This document shows positions 51,729-59,290 of a DNA stretch of 64,000 nucleotides, piece after piece (position 1 is the first letter of the stretch; each line of letters opens with the position of its first letter). Source of the DNA: Pedobacter helvus (GTDB lineage: Bacteria > Bacteroidota > Bacteroidia > Sphingobacteriales > Sphingobacteriaceae); the NCBI RefSeq assembly GCF_005925325.1, contig NZ_SRMP01000001.1:806001-870000 (forward strand), in the 5' to 3' direction. The notes below the pieces were generated by a model that worked only from the letters and a program-made list of their open reading frames with translations, made no database searches and was not told the origin of the DNA. The position numbers and the translations under genes were made by a program.

Positions 51729-53435
51729 ATGAAAAGACTAGTTTTTATTGTATTGACGGTATTGGCGTTCAATGCAGCGGCTCAAAGCCAAAAAGAACAA
51801 TATTTTAAATTAACCAGAGCTGGTTTTAACGAGAAAAACGCTTTTGCCACAACCGCATTTGTGGAACAATTTTTCCGTTTGCCTGGCAACAAAGGCTTTG
51901 ATGCAAGCATTTACCGCGTAGAAGAAATTCTGAAAAAGGCCGGTTACGTAGTACAAAACAAAGATGAATTTGAAGCACCGCTAACCTATCGCATTGAGAA
52001 GAGAAAGATGAAAAATGATGCATGGGAACCCGTAGATGCAAGCATCAGTATTGTCGGCGAAAAATTACCATTGCAATCTTTTAAAACTAACAGAAACATG
52101 ATCCCAATTAATTGTGTTTCTACGCCTGCCGAAGGTGTAACTGCTGAAGTAGTTTTTATAAACAAAGCTAGTAAAGAGGATTTAGCCGGGAAGGATTTAA
52201 AGGGGAAAATTGTTTTTGGCGACATACCTACGCAAAGTTTAGTAAGTTTTGCGGCCAAAGCTGGTGCTATTGGTGCATTAGGTTTTTCGCTACCAGATTT
52301 CAATCAGCCTACTAAACACACCACTTCCATACAATTTAACCCAATGCAAAGGAATGTTGGTATTTGGGCTTTGTTTTTATCTTATTCATCTAAAGAAAAA
52401 TTAAAAGACGCTTGCCTTAAAGGTAAAGTAGAACTGAAAGTAAATATCACTACTAAAACCTATCCGGCAGAAGAATTAACGATTGTAGCTAATGTTCGTG
52501 GTAGCATTAAGCCACAAGAGCGTTTTGTTTACAGTGCACACGTTCAAGAACCTGGCGCTAATGATAATGCTTCGGGCGTTGGCACTTTAGCAGAAATGGC
52601 TCGTTTAACCGCTCAGCTGGTTAAAGGAGGAAAGTTAAAACCACAGCGTAGCTTAACTTTTTTATGGGGTGATGAAATTACTTCGACACGTAGATACATT
52701 GTTGAAGATAGTACCAGAGCCAAAGGGATTTTGTGGGGAATGAGTTTGGATATGGTTGGAGAAGACACCGAGAAAACTGGCGGTACTTTCCTGTTAGAAA
52801 AAATGCCAGATCCATCAGCAATTTGGACCAGAGGCGAAGATAAACACTCTGAGTGGGGAGCTGGAGAGGTAAAAGAGAAAGACCTATTCCCTCATTATTT
52901 CAATGATTTTGTATTTGATATTTGCAAAGAGCAAGGCAAGTTTGCGAAATGGATGGTAAAATTTAATCCGTTTGAAGGCGGCAGCGACCATACCCCATTT
53001 TTGAAAAATAACATCCCAGGATTATTGATGTGGCATTTTACCGATGTATTTTACCATACAGATAATGATAGAATTGATAAAGTTTCTGCTAAGACAATGA
53101 AAAATGTTGGCGTGAGTGCCTTAACCGCAGCTTACACTTTAATTACCGCCGACGAAAACACCGCTTCGGCTACTGTAACTCAGGTGAAAGAAGATGCACT
53201 TGCTCGTTTAAAAATCGAATTTGAATTGAGTAAAAAGGCAATTGCTGAGGGCAAATCTGCTAAGGACGAAAAACATATCGTTGAAGTTTGGGGCAAATGG
53301 TATGTGGATGCATTGGCGACTATTGGAAAATTAGCCGTCGACCCGAAAACTACCCGTGTGGGTTCTGGTATTAAAGTGGCAACACTGGCTGTAGAAAAAC
53401 AGACCCAAGAATATTTAGAGCAATTGGGCAAATAG
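51729..53435 (+). CDS. M28-family zinc aminopeptidase with PA domain, exported
   Basis: A 568-residue exported peptidase with a signal peptide (about 1-18, 'LAFNAAAQS'). A PA-domain insertion lies at about 125-235 ('LAGKDLKGKIVFGDIPTQ'). The M28 catalytic part shows the zinc ligands His271 ('YSAHVQEPGAND') and Asp279 ('NDNASGVGTLAEM'), then 'FLWGDEITSTRRYI' (normally GDE/EE region), 'LDMVGED' and 'GGSDHTPFL' with the last His. It should release amino acids from peptides in the periplasm or at the surface. It is a monocistronic gene with a terminator after it. Confidence 0.88.
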   Translation: MKRLVFIVLTVLAFNAAAQSQKEQYFKLTRAGFNEKNAFATTAFVEQFFRLPGNKGFDASIYRVEEILKKAGYVVQNKDEFEAPLTYRIEKRKMKNDAWEPVDASISIVGEKLPLQSFKTNRNMIPINCVSTPAEGVTAEVVFINKASKEDLAGKDLKGKIVFGDIPTQSLVSFAAKAGAIGALGFSLPDFNQPTKHTTSIQFNPMQRNVGIWALFLSYSSKEKLKDACLKGKVELKVNITTKTYPAEELTIVANVRGSIKPQERFVYSAHVQEPGANDNASGVGTLAEMARLTAQLVKGGKLKPQRSLTFLWGDEITSTRRYIVEDSTRAKGILWGMSLDMVGEDTEKTGGTFLLEKMPDPSAIWTRGEDKHSEWGAGEVKEKDLFPHYFNDFVFDICKEQGKFAKWMVKFNPFEGGSDHTPFLKNNIPGLLMWHFTDVFYHTDNDRIDKVSAKTMKNVGVSALTAAYTLITADENTASATVTQVKEDALARLKIEFELSKKAIAEGKSAKDEKHIVEVWGKWYVDALATIGKLAVDPKTTRVGSGIKVATLAVEKQTQEYLEQLGK

Positions 53436-53452
53436 ATTGAATAAATAGTTAA

Positions 53453-53481
53453 ACGTCACTGCAATGCGGTGGCGTTTTTTG
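53453..53481 (+). terminator. Terminator of the M28 peptidase gene
   Basis: AACGTCACTGC (53453-53463) pairs with GCGGTGGCGTT (53467-53477) using two G-T pairs, loop AAT, followed by T-rich sequence. It begins 17 bases after the stop codon. Confidence 0.85.
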
Positions 53482-53527
53482 TTTTTATAGGTTTTGGTAT
53501 TTTTAATTACCTCCTACGAAAAACAAA

Positions 53528-54064
53528 ATGCATTATCAATTCAACAGACAATCGCTTAGATTGCGAGGATACGATTATTCAAAAGAGGGGCTATATTTTA
53601 TCACGATTTGTTGTCAGGATAGAATTCATCGTTTTGGTAAAATCGTTAATGGTGTAATGATTTTAAACGATGCCGGTAAACAGACAGAAATTTGTTGGAT
53701 GGCAATACCCAAACACTTCACGAATGTTGTTTTGCATGACTTTGTTGTGATGCCCAATCATATACACGGTATCGTTGAAATTACCGCACCACTTGTAAGG
53801 GCGAAACATTTTTCGCCCTCTCATATATGGGCAAATGATGATTTGCCCATACGGCATGGTACATCACGAACCGTCGGTTCTATTGTACGCGGTTTTAAAA
53901 TCGGTGTTACCAAATGGTTTATTGAAAATCATAACAAAAAAAATATTTGGCAACGCAACTATTATGAACATATCATCCGTAATGAAAACGCTTATCAAAA
54001 TATTTCCAATTACATCCAAAACAACCCTTTAAATTGGGAAGAAGATAAATTCTACCTACAATAA
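53528..54064 (+). CDS. REP-associated tyrosine transposase (RAYT, Y1_Tnp-related)
   Basis: A 178-residue protein of the RAYT family, relatives of IS200/IS605 Y1 transposases. The HUH motif is His78-I-His80 in 'VMPNHIHGIVEI'; the C-terminal helix 'ENAYQNISNYIQNNPLNW' contains the candidate catalytic tyrosines Tyr156 and Tyr162; 'GLYFITICCQDRIHRFG' is the usual N-terminal strand. RAYTs are single domestic genes linked to the spread of REP palindromes, not complete IS elements, and none of the usual terminal repeats is seen here. Residues about 91-108 are encoded by two perfect hairpins, discussed separately. It is apparently intact. Confidence 0.88.
   Translation: MHYQFNRQSLRLRGYDYSKEGLYFITICCQDRIHRFGKIVNGVMILNDAGKQTEICWMAIPKHFTNVVLHDFVVMPNHIHGIVEITAPLVRAKHFSPSHIWANDDLPIRHGTSRTVGSIVRGFKIGVTKWFIENHNKKNIWQRNYYEHIIRNENAYQNISNYIQNNPLNWEEDKFYLQ
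53798..53851. repeat. Two perfect hairpins inside the RAYT coding sequence
   Basis: AGGGCGAAA (53798-53806) with TTTCGCCCT (53811-53819), loop CATT; and TATGGGCAAAT (53826-53836) with ATTTGCCCATA (53841-53851), loop GATG. They lie between the HUH motif and the tyrosine helix and are translated in frame as 'RAKHFSPSHIWANDDLPIR'. Confidence 0.9.
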
Positions 54065-54109
54065 AAATTCTCCTTTTATCATCCTTTTGTAAAACCATAT
54101 TGCAAGCTA

Positions 54110-54141
54110 TTGCAATTTAATCAATCGATTGATTAAATTTG
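54110..54141 (+). promoter_or_regulatory. Promoter and TetR operator of the efflux operon
   Basis: TTG (54110-54112) and TAAATTTG (54134-54141) fit the Bacteroidota promoter consensus with a 21-base spacer. A perfect 26-base palindrome (54114-54139, centre ATCGAT, arms AATTTAATCAATC) fills the spacer and overlaps the -7 box. This is what a self-repressing TetR operator would look like. Confidence 0.8.
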
Positions 54142-54157
54142 CCCCGTCAAAAAACAA

Positions 54158-54781
54158 ATGATGGAAAAAACCGATAAAAAGACCGACATTCTTGTAGCAG
54201 CTGAAAAGCTTTTCTGCGAGTATGGCTTTGAAGGGACTTCTACCCGTCAAATTGCTGCAGAATCTGGAGCAAACATGGCCATGATTAACTACTATTTTGG
54301 AAGCAAAATGGGCGTTTTCAAGGAAATTATGGAAGACAGGGTGATGAGTTTCAAATCGCAATTGAACCAAATCAAAGATGAAAACATCTCTGCGAAGGAA
54401 AAATTAATGAAAGTAATTGATCAATATGCTACCCGTATTTTGAGCAACGCTAACTTCCATAAAATGATGCATAGAGAGCTTTCCCTTTCTCTTCGTCCAG
54501 AAGTTTTTGATCAGATTAAAGGTGCCATGGGGCAAAATTTAATCGTTATCGAAGACATCATTAAAGAAGGAATAGCATGTGGAGATTTTAGGGATGTAGA
54601 CATTAGAATGACCATTGTAAGTGTAATGGGCACCATTTCTATGGTAACTACGTCTCCTAACAAAATTGCTCCAGATACAAGCTACGATCTCGACAATGAA
54701 AAAGACAGGGAAGTAATCAAAACTCGATTGATTGCCCACTTGCAAGACATGATACTTACGCATTTAACACCCAAACAATGA
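54158..54781 (+). CDS. TetR/AcrR-family repressor of the efflux operon
   Basis: A 207-residue TetR-type repressor. The N-terminal HTH is at about residues 10-55 ('ILVAAEKLFCEYGFEGTSTRQIAAESGANMAMINYYFGSK'). The C-terminal part is the ligand-binding domain ('RILSNANFHKMMHRELSLSLRP'). The gene starts 18 bases after a perfect palindrome that overlaps its own promoter, so autoregulation is likely. Its stop overlaps the next start in an ATGA arrangement, tying repressor and pump to one transcript. The inducing drug or metabolite cannot be read from the sequence. A second ATG (54161) one codon on is equally possible. Confidence 0.93.
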   Translation: MMEKTDKKTDILVAAEKLFCEYGFEGTSTRQIAAESGANMAMINYYFGSKMGVFKEIMEDRVMSFKSQLNQIKDENISAKEKLMKVIDQYATRILSNANFHKMMHRELSLSLRPEVFDQIKGAMGQNLIVIEDIIKEGIACGDFRDVDIRMTIVSVMGTISMVTTSPNKIAPDTSYDLDNEKDREVIKTRLIAHLQDMILTHLTPKQ

Positions 54782-56142
54782 TACCAATAACCCCAAATTC
54801 CCCTAAAGGGGATTTTAATTTCTCGGTAAAACTTAAACTGTTTTTATTGAGTTTGCTTTTTATCCCTTTAGCATTAAATGCTCAAAATGTAAAGCAATTA
54901 AGTCTACAAGAGGCTGTAGATTTAGGCGTTGCCAATAGCAAAAACCTAAAACTGTCTCAACAAAAAATAGATGAAGCCGTTGCCAAATTAGCTGTAGTTA
55001 AGGATAATGCCTTACCAAGTGCTACGGCAAGTTTCATGTATAACCATGCCGAAATCCCTACAAATACCTTAAAAATTGGAGAAGCAGATCCAATCCATTT
55101 ACCAAAAAGAGCAGATGCCTTTGTTGGAACAGCGGCCGTACAAGAATTAGTCTATGGTGGTGGCAAGCTTAGATACGCACAGGAATCTACTAAGCTTTTA
55201 AAAGAAATTGCCTTATTAGATGCCGACAAAAACAAGGAAGAAGTTAGCTATGCTGTAGTAAACGGATATTTCTCGCTATACAAATTGTTGCAAAGTAAAA
55301 AAGTGGTAGCGCAAAACTTAGCAGCTATTGCAAAACAGTTGAAACAAGCACAACGTTTTTACGAACAAGGTTTAGTGACTAAGAACGATGTATTGAGATT
55401 TCAATTACAACAAGCCAATGTTTCTTTAACTGATTTAGAAATTGAGAACAACAGAAAAATTGTCAACTATAATTTGGATATCCTTTTAGGCTTAGCTGAA
55501 AATACGGATATTGAAATTAAGGATGCCGATGCTGTTTTGCCTAAATTAACTTCGTTTTCTGAGTATTTAAGTGCGGCTTTATCTACTAGACAAGAATTAC
55601 AACAATTCGATCTACAACACAAAGCAGCAGATTACAACATCAAATCTATTAAAGCCAATACCAGGCCAACGGTAGGTTTAGGGGCCAATTTGTACTACGT
55701 TAATCCGAGTGGCAATTTCATCCCTAGCAACCAACAATTTGTAATGCCCATTACTTTAGGTGCTACTGTTTCTTGGAACATCGCCTCGCTATGGACCAAC
55801 AAAAACAAAGTTGCCGAAGCTAAAGTACAACAGTTAGAGATAGACACACAAAAAGACATTTTTACAGATAATGTAAAAACTGAATTGAATAGAAACTATC
55901 AAAACTACCAGCTAGCGGTACAAAAGATTAACGTATTGGAAACTTCCATTGCACAAGCTACCGAAAACGACAGATTGTTAGAATCTAAATATCAAAACAA
56001 TATTGCGTCTGCAACAGATAGAATAGATGCAGAAACCTTATTATATCAAGCTAAAATTAACTTGGAATTGGCAAAAGCCGAAGCCAAACTAGCTTACTAT
56101 ACTTTATTAAAATCAACAGGAAAAATATCACAATATAACTAA
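54778..56142 (+). CDS. TolC-family outer-membrane efflux channel
   Basis: A 454-residue outer-membrane factor. A signal peptide is present at about 17-38 ('LKLFLLSLLFIPLALNAQN'), followed by two OEP repeats ('LSLQEAVDLGVANSKNLKLSQQKIDEA', 'ATDRIDAETLLYQAKINLELAKAEAKL'). It should form the exit duct for the EmrA/EmrB-like pump encoded next. The first 16 residues are odd: 'ITPNSPKGDFNF' is encoded by 'CCCCTAAAGGGG', a palindromic repeat word, so a dispersed element may have extended the N-terminus. The start overlaps the tetR stop by four bases. Confidence 0.9.
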   Translation: MIPITPNSPKGDFNFSVKLKLFLLSLLFIPLALNAQNVKQLSLQEAVDLGVANSKNLKLSQQKIDEAVAKLAVVKDNALPSATASFMYNHAEIPTNTLKIGEADPIHLPKRADAFVGTAAVQELVYGGGKLRYAQESTKLLKEIALLDADKNKEEVSYAVVNGYFSLYKLLQSKKVVAQNLAAIAKQLKQAQRFYEQGLVTKNDVLRFQLQQANVSLTDLEIENNRKIVNYNLDILLGLAENTDIEIKDADAVLPKLTSFSEYLSAALSTRQELQQFDLQHKAADYNIKSIKANTRPTVGLGANLYYVNPSGNFIPSNQQFVMPITLGATVSWNIASLWTNKNKVAEAKVQQLEIDTQKDIFTDNVKTELNRNYQNYQLAVQKINVLETSIAQATENDRLLESKYQNNIASATDRIDAETLLYQAKINLELAKAEAKLAYYTLLKSTGKISQYN

Positions 56143-56151
56143 GCATATCCC

Positions 56152-57189
56152 ATGACAAAGCCCGCAAAAAAGAAAAATAAAGTTATTCCTATCATTTTAG
56201 GAGTACTGATCTTGGTAGGTGCCATTTTTGGTTACACAGAATATAATTACTATAGCAAACACGTAGATACTGACGACGCTCAGATCGATGGCGATATCAG
56301 CCCGGTAATTGCGAGAGTAAGCGGTTACGTAAAAGACATCAACTTCGAAGAAAACTCTAAAGTAAATCAAGACCAAGTTTTGGTAACGTTGGATGATAGC
56401 GATTACAAAATCAAATTAGAGCAAGCACAAGCTGGTCAAGTTGGTGCTAACGCAGGAGTTGGCGTCTCTCAGGCGCAGATTGCTGCAACAGCCGCTAACA
56501 CCGCTACTGCAAAAGCAAATATCGAAGCTGCTAGAGTAAAATTAGATTTAGCAAAAAAAGATTTTGATAGATACGAAAACTTGGTGAAAGATGGTTCGAT
56601 CACTAGACAAGCATTTGATCAAGCTAAAGCGCAAAAAGAAACTGCACAAGCGACCTACGATGCGGCGGTTGATCAATACAATGCTGCTGTGAAACAAGTT
56701 GGCACTACACAATCACAATTAAGTGTCAGTAATTCTGGTGTTACGCAACGTCAGGCAGATGTTGATTTCGCAAAACTTCAACTATCATACACTCAAATCA
56801 AAGCACCAACAACAGGTATTGTGGGCAAGAAAAGTGTGCAAAAAGGTCAGTTAGTGCAAGCTGGACAATCTTTATTCTCTATCGTGAACGATAATAGCAT
56901 TTATGTAACTGCCAACTTTAAAGAAACGCAATTAGAGAAAATCCGTTCTGGACAAAAAGTAAAAATTGATGTTGATGCTTACCCAGATCAAGAAATTGAA
57001 GGCGAAGTGTACAACTTTTCTCCGATAACAGGTGCTAAAGGATCTTTATTACCTCCAGATAACGCTACAGGTAATTTCGTAAAAGTAATTCAACGTGTAC
57101 CCGTTAAAATCAAAATCAATAATAAAGACAAAGCAATATTAGAGAAATTACGTCCAGGAATGAGCGTGAAAGTATCTGTGGCGATATAA
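56152..57189 (+). CDS. HlyD/EmrA-family membrane-fusion protein
   Basis: A 345-residue periplasmic adaptor with an N-terminal transmembrane helix (about 10-28, 'VIPIILGVLILVGAIFGYTE'), the lipoyl half-motif 'VDTDDAQIDGDISPVIARVSGYV', a helical hairpin (about 85-185) rich in Ala/Gln and the beta-barrel part 'YTQIKAPTTGIVGKKSVQKGQLV'. It links the inner-membrane EmrB-like pump to the TolC channel. It starts nine bases after the tolC-like gene. Confidence 0.92.
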   Translation: MTKPAKKKNKVIPIILGVLILVGAIFGYTEYNYYSKHVDTDDAQIDGDISPVIARVSGYVKDINFEENSKVNQDQVLVTLDDSDYKIKLEQAQAGQVGANAGVGVSQAQIAATAANTATAKANIEAARVKLDLAKKDFDRYENLVKDGSITRQAFDQAKAQKETAQATYDAAVDQYNAAVKQVGTTQSQLSVSNSGVTQRQADVDFAKLQLSYTQIKAPTTGIVGKKSVQKGQLVQAGQSLFSIVNDNSIYVTANFKETQLEKIRSGQKVKIDVDAYPDQEIEGEVYNFSPITGAKGSLLPPDNATGNFVKVIQRVPVKIKINNKDKAILEKLRPGMSVKVSVAI

Positions 57190-57191
57190 AA

Positions 57192-57286
57192 GCCCACCCC
57201 TGCCCTCCCAAAGGGAGGGAGATTTACAGTGGAGTTTAGAATTTACCATGCGTCTCCCCTCCTTTGGAGGGGTTGGGGGAGGCTTC
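57192..57286. repeat. Palindromic element between emrA-like and emrB-like genes
   Basis: Two hairpins, CCCTCCCAAAGGGAGGG and CCCCTCCTTTGGAGGGG, face each other; the outer arms AGCCCACCCC and GTTGGGGGAGGCTT also pair imperfectly. It is inside the efflux operon, so it must be transcribed, and may lower pump-gene expression compared with the adaptor. Confidence 0.8.
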
Positions 57287-57298
57287 AATACTAAAATA

Positions 57299-58846
57299 AT
57301 GGCCGAAGTAGGTTTAAAAAAATGGATAATCACGATTACGGTAATCACTGCATCTTTATTAGAGCTCATTGATACCACCATTGTAAACGTTGCATTACCA
57401 CAAATACAAGGTAACTTGGGCGCCACGCTAGAAGATGTGGCCTGGTTATCTACCGGCTACGCCGTAGCCAACGTAATTATTTTACCCATGTCGGGCTGGT
57501 TAGGCAGCAGATTTGGGCGTAAAAATTACTTCTTATTTTCTATTATACTTTTTACTGTTGCCTCATTTTTATGTGGTAACGCAGATAATTTATGGGAACT
57601 TGTAGCCTTCCGTATTTTGCAGGGACTAGCCGGTGGCGGATTAATTTCTACCGCACAAGCCATCTTAATTGAAACTTGGCCTCGTGAAGATGTAGGTATT
57701 GCTACTGCCCTATTTGGTTTAGGTGCAGTTGTTGGACCAACCGTTGGACCAACTATTGGTGGTTACATTCTGGAAATTACCACTTGGCCTTGGATTTTCT
57801 ACGTAAATATCCCAGTGGGGATTCTTGCCGCTTACCTAACCTATATGTTTGTCCGAGAAACGCCCAAAGATGGTAAAGGCACTCCTATCGATTGGTGGGG
57901 CATCATATTACTTGCTGTAGCCGTTGGTAGTTTACAAACCGTACTAGAAAAAGGTGAAAGCGAAGATTGGTTTGCTACACCCTACATTACTGCACTAGCA
58001 GTAGCTTCGGTATTTGGTCTTTTACTCTTCATTTGGAGAGAATTAAGTACCGACCACCCTATCGTGAACTTCAAAATCATGAGACACCGAAGTTTTTCTA
58101 TTGGGATGGTTACTTCCTTTGTTTTAGGTTTTGGTTTGTACGGTTCAGTATTCGTATTCCCAATTTTCTGTCAGAGTTTGTTAGGCTTTTCGCCATTACA
58201 AACTGGAGAACTTTTCATCGCTGGCGGTATCTGTACCATCGCCATGATGCCTTTTATTGGCATCATGCTTAAAAAAGGCGTGCCAGCTCAAATTATGGCT
58301 ACGGGAGGGATGATTTTATTCTTCATCTTCTGTCACATGTTGAGTAAATCGACACTGTCATCTGGTACAGATCAATTTTTCTGGCCTCTGGTAATTAGAG
58401 GGTTTGGTATGGCTTTATTATTCGTGCCATTAACTACTTTGGCAATCCAAGACTTGAAAGGTGCAGAAATTGGCCAAGGCTCTGGTTTAAATAACATGAT
58501 GCGCCAATTAGGTGGTTCATTTGGTATTGCCGCTTTAACTACGCTGATCCACGTTCGCCAAGGCTTTCATCGTAGTAATTTATTAGTAAATGTGAACGAA
58601 CAAAATCCTGCATTTACAGAAAGATTAAATGGCTTGATGCACAATTTCATGGCAAAAGGAGCTTCTTTCTTAGATGCCAAATTGATGGCCATGAAAGCCA
58701 TTGAAGGTGCTGTTATTAAACAAACGATGCTACTTACTTATAGTGATGCTTATTGGGTAGCTGGCGCCGTAATGCTTTGCTCTATCCCACTGTTGTTCCT
58801 ACAGAAATTCAAGAAAAATGTGAACATTCCTGTAGATGCACATTAA
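57299..58846 (+). CDS. DHA2-family (EmrB/QacA) drug:H+ antiporter
   Basis: A 515-residue inner-membrane pump with about fourteen hydrophobic segments. Family motifs are 'LLELIDTTIVNVALPQIQGNLGA' (motif D1), 'GWLGSRFGRKNYF' (motif A) and 'FGLGAVVGPTVGPTIGGYI' (motif C, antiporter signature). With the preceding HlyD and TolC genes it forms a tripartite exporter. The frame continues upstream to 57248, but that part would be translated from a palindromic repeat ('PSFGGVGGG'), so the ATG at 57299 is the start. A terminator follows. Confidence 0.93.
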   Translation: MAEVGLKKWIITITVITASLLELIDTTIVNVALPQIQGNLGATLEDVAWLSTGYAVANVIILPMSGWLGSRFGRKNYFLFSIILFTVASFLCGNADNLWELVAFRILQGLAGGGLISTAQAILIETWPREDVGIATALFGLGAVVGPTVGPTIGGYILEITTWPWIFYVNIPVGILAAYLTYMFVRETPKDGKGTPIDWWGIILLAVAVGSLQTVLEKGESEDWFATPYITALAVASVFGLLLFIWRELSTDHPIVNFKIMRHRSFSIGMVTSFVLGFGLYGSVFVFPIFCQSLLGFSPLQTGELFIAGGICTIAMMPFIGIMLKKGVPAQIMATGGMILFFIFCHMLSKSTLSSGTDQFFWPLVIRGFGMALLFVPLTTLAIQDLKGAEIGQGSGLNNMMRQLGGSFGIAALTTLIHVRQGFHRSNLLVNVNEQNPAFTERLNGLMHNFMAKGASFLDAKLMAMKAIEGAVIKQTMLLTYSDAYWVAGAVMLCSIPLLFLQKFKKNVNIPVDAH

Positions 58847-58870
58847 AACACTCCTACACACAATAACAAT

Positions 58871-58903
58871 GAGGTCAGTGATTTTTTTCACTGGCCTCTT
58901 TTT
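58871..58903 (+). terminator. Terminator of the efflux operon
   Basis: GAGGTCAGTGA (58871-58881) pairs with TCACTGGCCTC (58888-58898) with one G-T-type mismatch, followed by TTTTT. It begins 25 bases after the pump gene stop. Confidence 0.9.
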
Positions 58904-58911
58904 GTATTAAT

Positions 58912-58941
58912 AAAAAAGTCGGAAGATTGTTCTTCCGACTT
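58912..58941 (-). terminator. Terminator of the csbD-like gene
   Basis: AAGTCGGAAGA (58916-58926) and TCTTCCGACTT (58931-58941) are perfect inverted repeats; the A-run at 58912-58917 gives the T-run on the minus strand. It lies 20 bases beyond the csbD-like stop. Confidence 0.9.
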
Positions 58942-58961
58942 AGAAAGTACGATTTATTTGC

Positions 58962-59147
58962 TTAAAGCGATTTGATCCAAGTAACCAGTTCGTCTCTACC
59001 TTTTCCGGTTTTTTGCTGAAGTCTACCTAAAAGTTCATCGTCTTTTCCTTCCTCATATTTTAAGTCGTCATCGGTTAAATCTGCATAAGCTTGTTTCACT
59101 TTACCCTTTAACTCGTTCCATTTTCCTTTTAATTCTAACTTATCCAT
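58962..59147 (-). CDS. CsbD-family small stress protein
   Basis: A 61-residue, highly charged protein beginning '[29 protein letters not shown]', the CsbD signature, with the end '[21 protein letters not shown]'. Family members accumulate in stress or stationary phase in many bacteria; the molecular role is unknown. It is cytoplasmic, a single gene with a strong terminator, opposite in direction to the next gene. Confidence 0.93.
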   Translation of the reverse strand: MDKLELKGKWNELKGKVKQAYADLTDDDLKYEEGKDDELLGRLQQKTGKGRDELVTWIKSL

Positions 59148-59290
59148 AATGTATATTTTAAATTAATTTCTGATTGAGATAGAAGAACAACTTGTCATCA
59201 ACTATGTTTGAAAAAATTACTAAGTCGTCTAAAAATGAAATATTTATGAGACACGTGCTTTTTATAGCTTGTAAAAGCCTATTTTTAAAA

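Noticed and set aside
53498..54110. Complete IS200/IS605-type element around the RAYT gene
   Set aside because: No second orfB gene, left/right end hairpins or target motifs could be recognised; the protein belongs to the domesticated RAYT group.
57248..57298. Upstream ATG for the EmrB-like pump
   Set aside because: The extra residues are translated from a palindromic repeat, and the family starts close to the first membrane helix.
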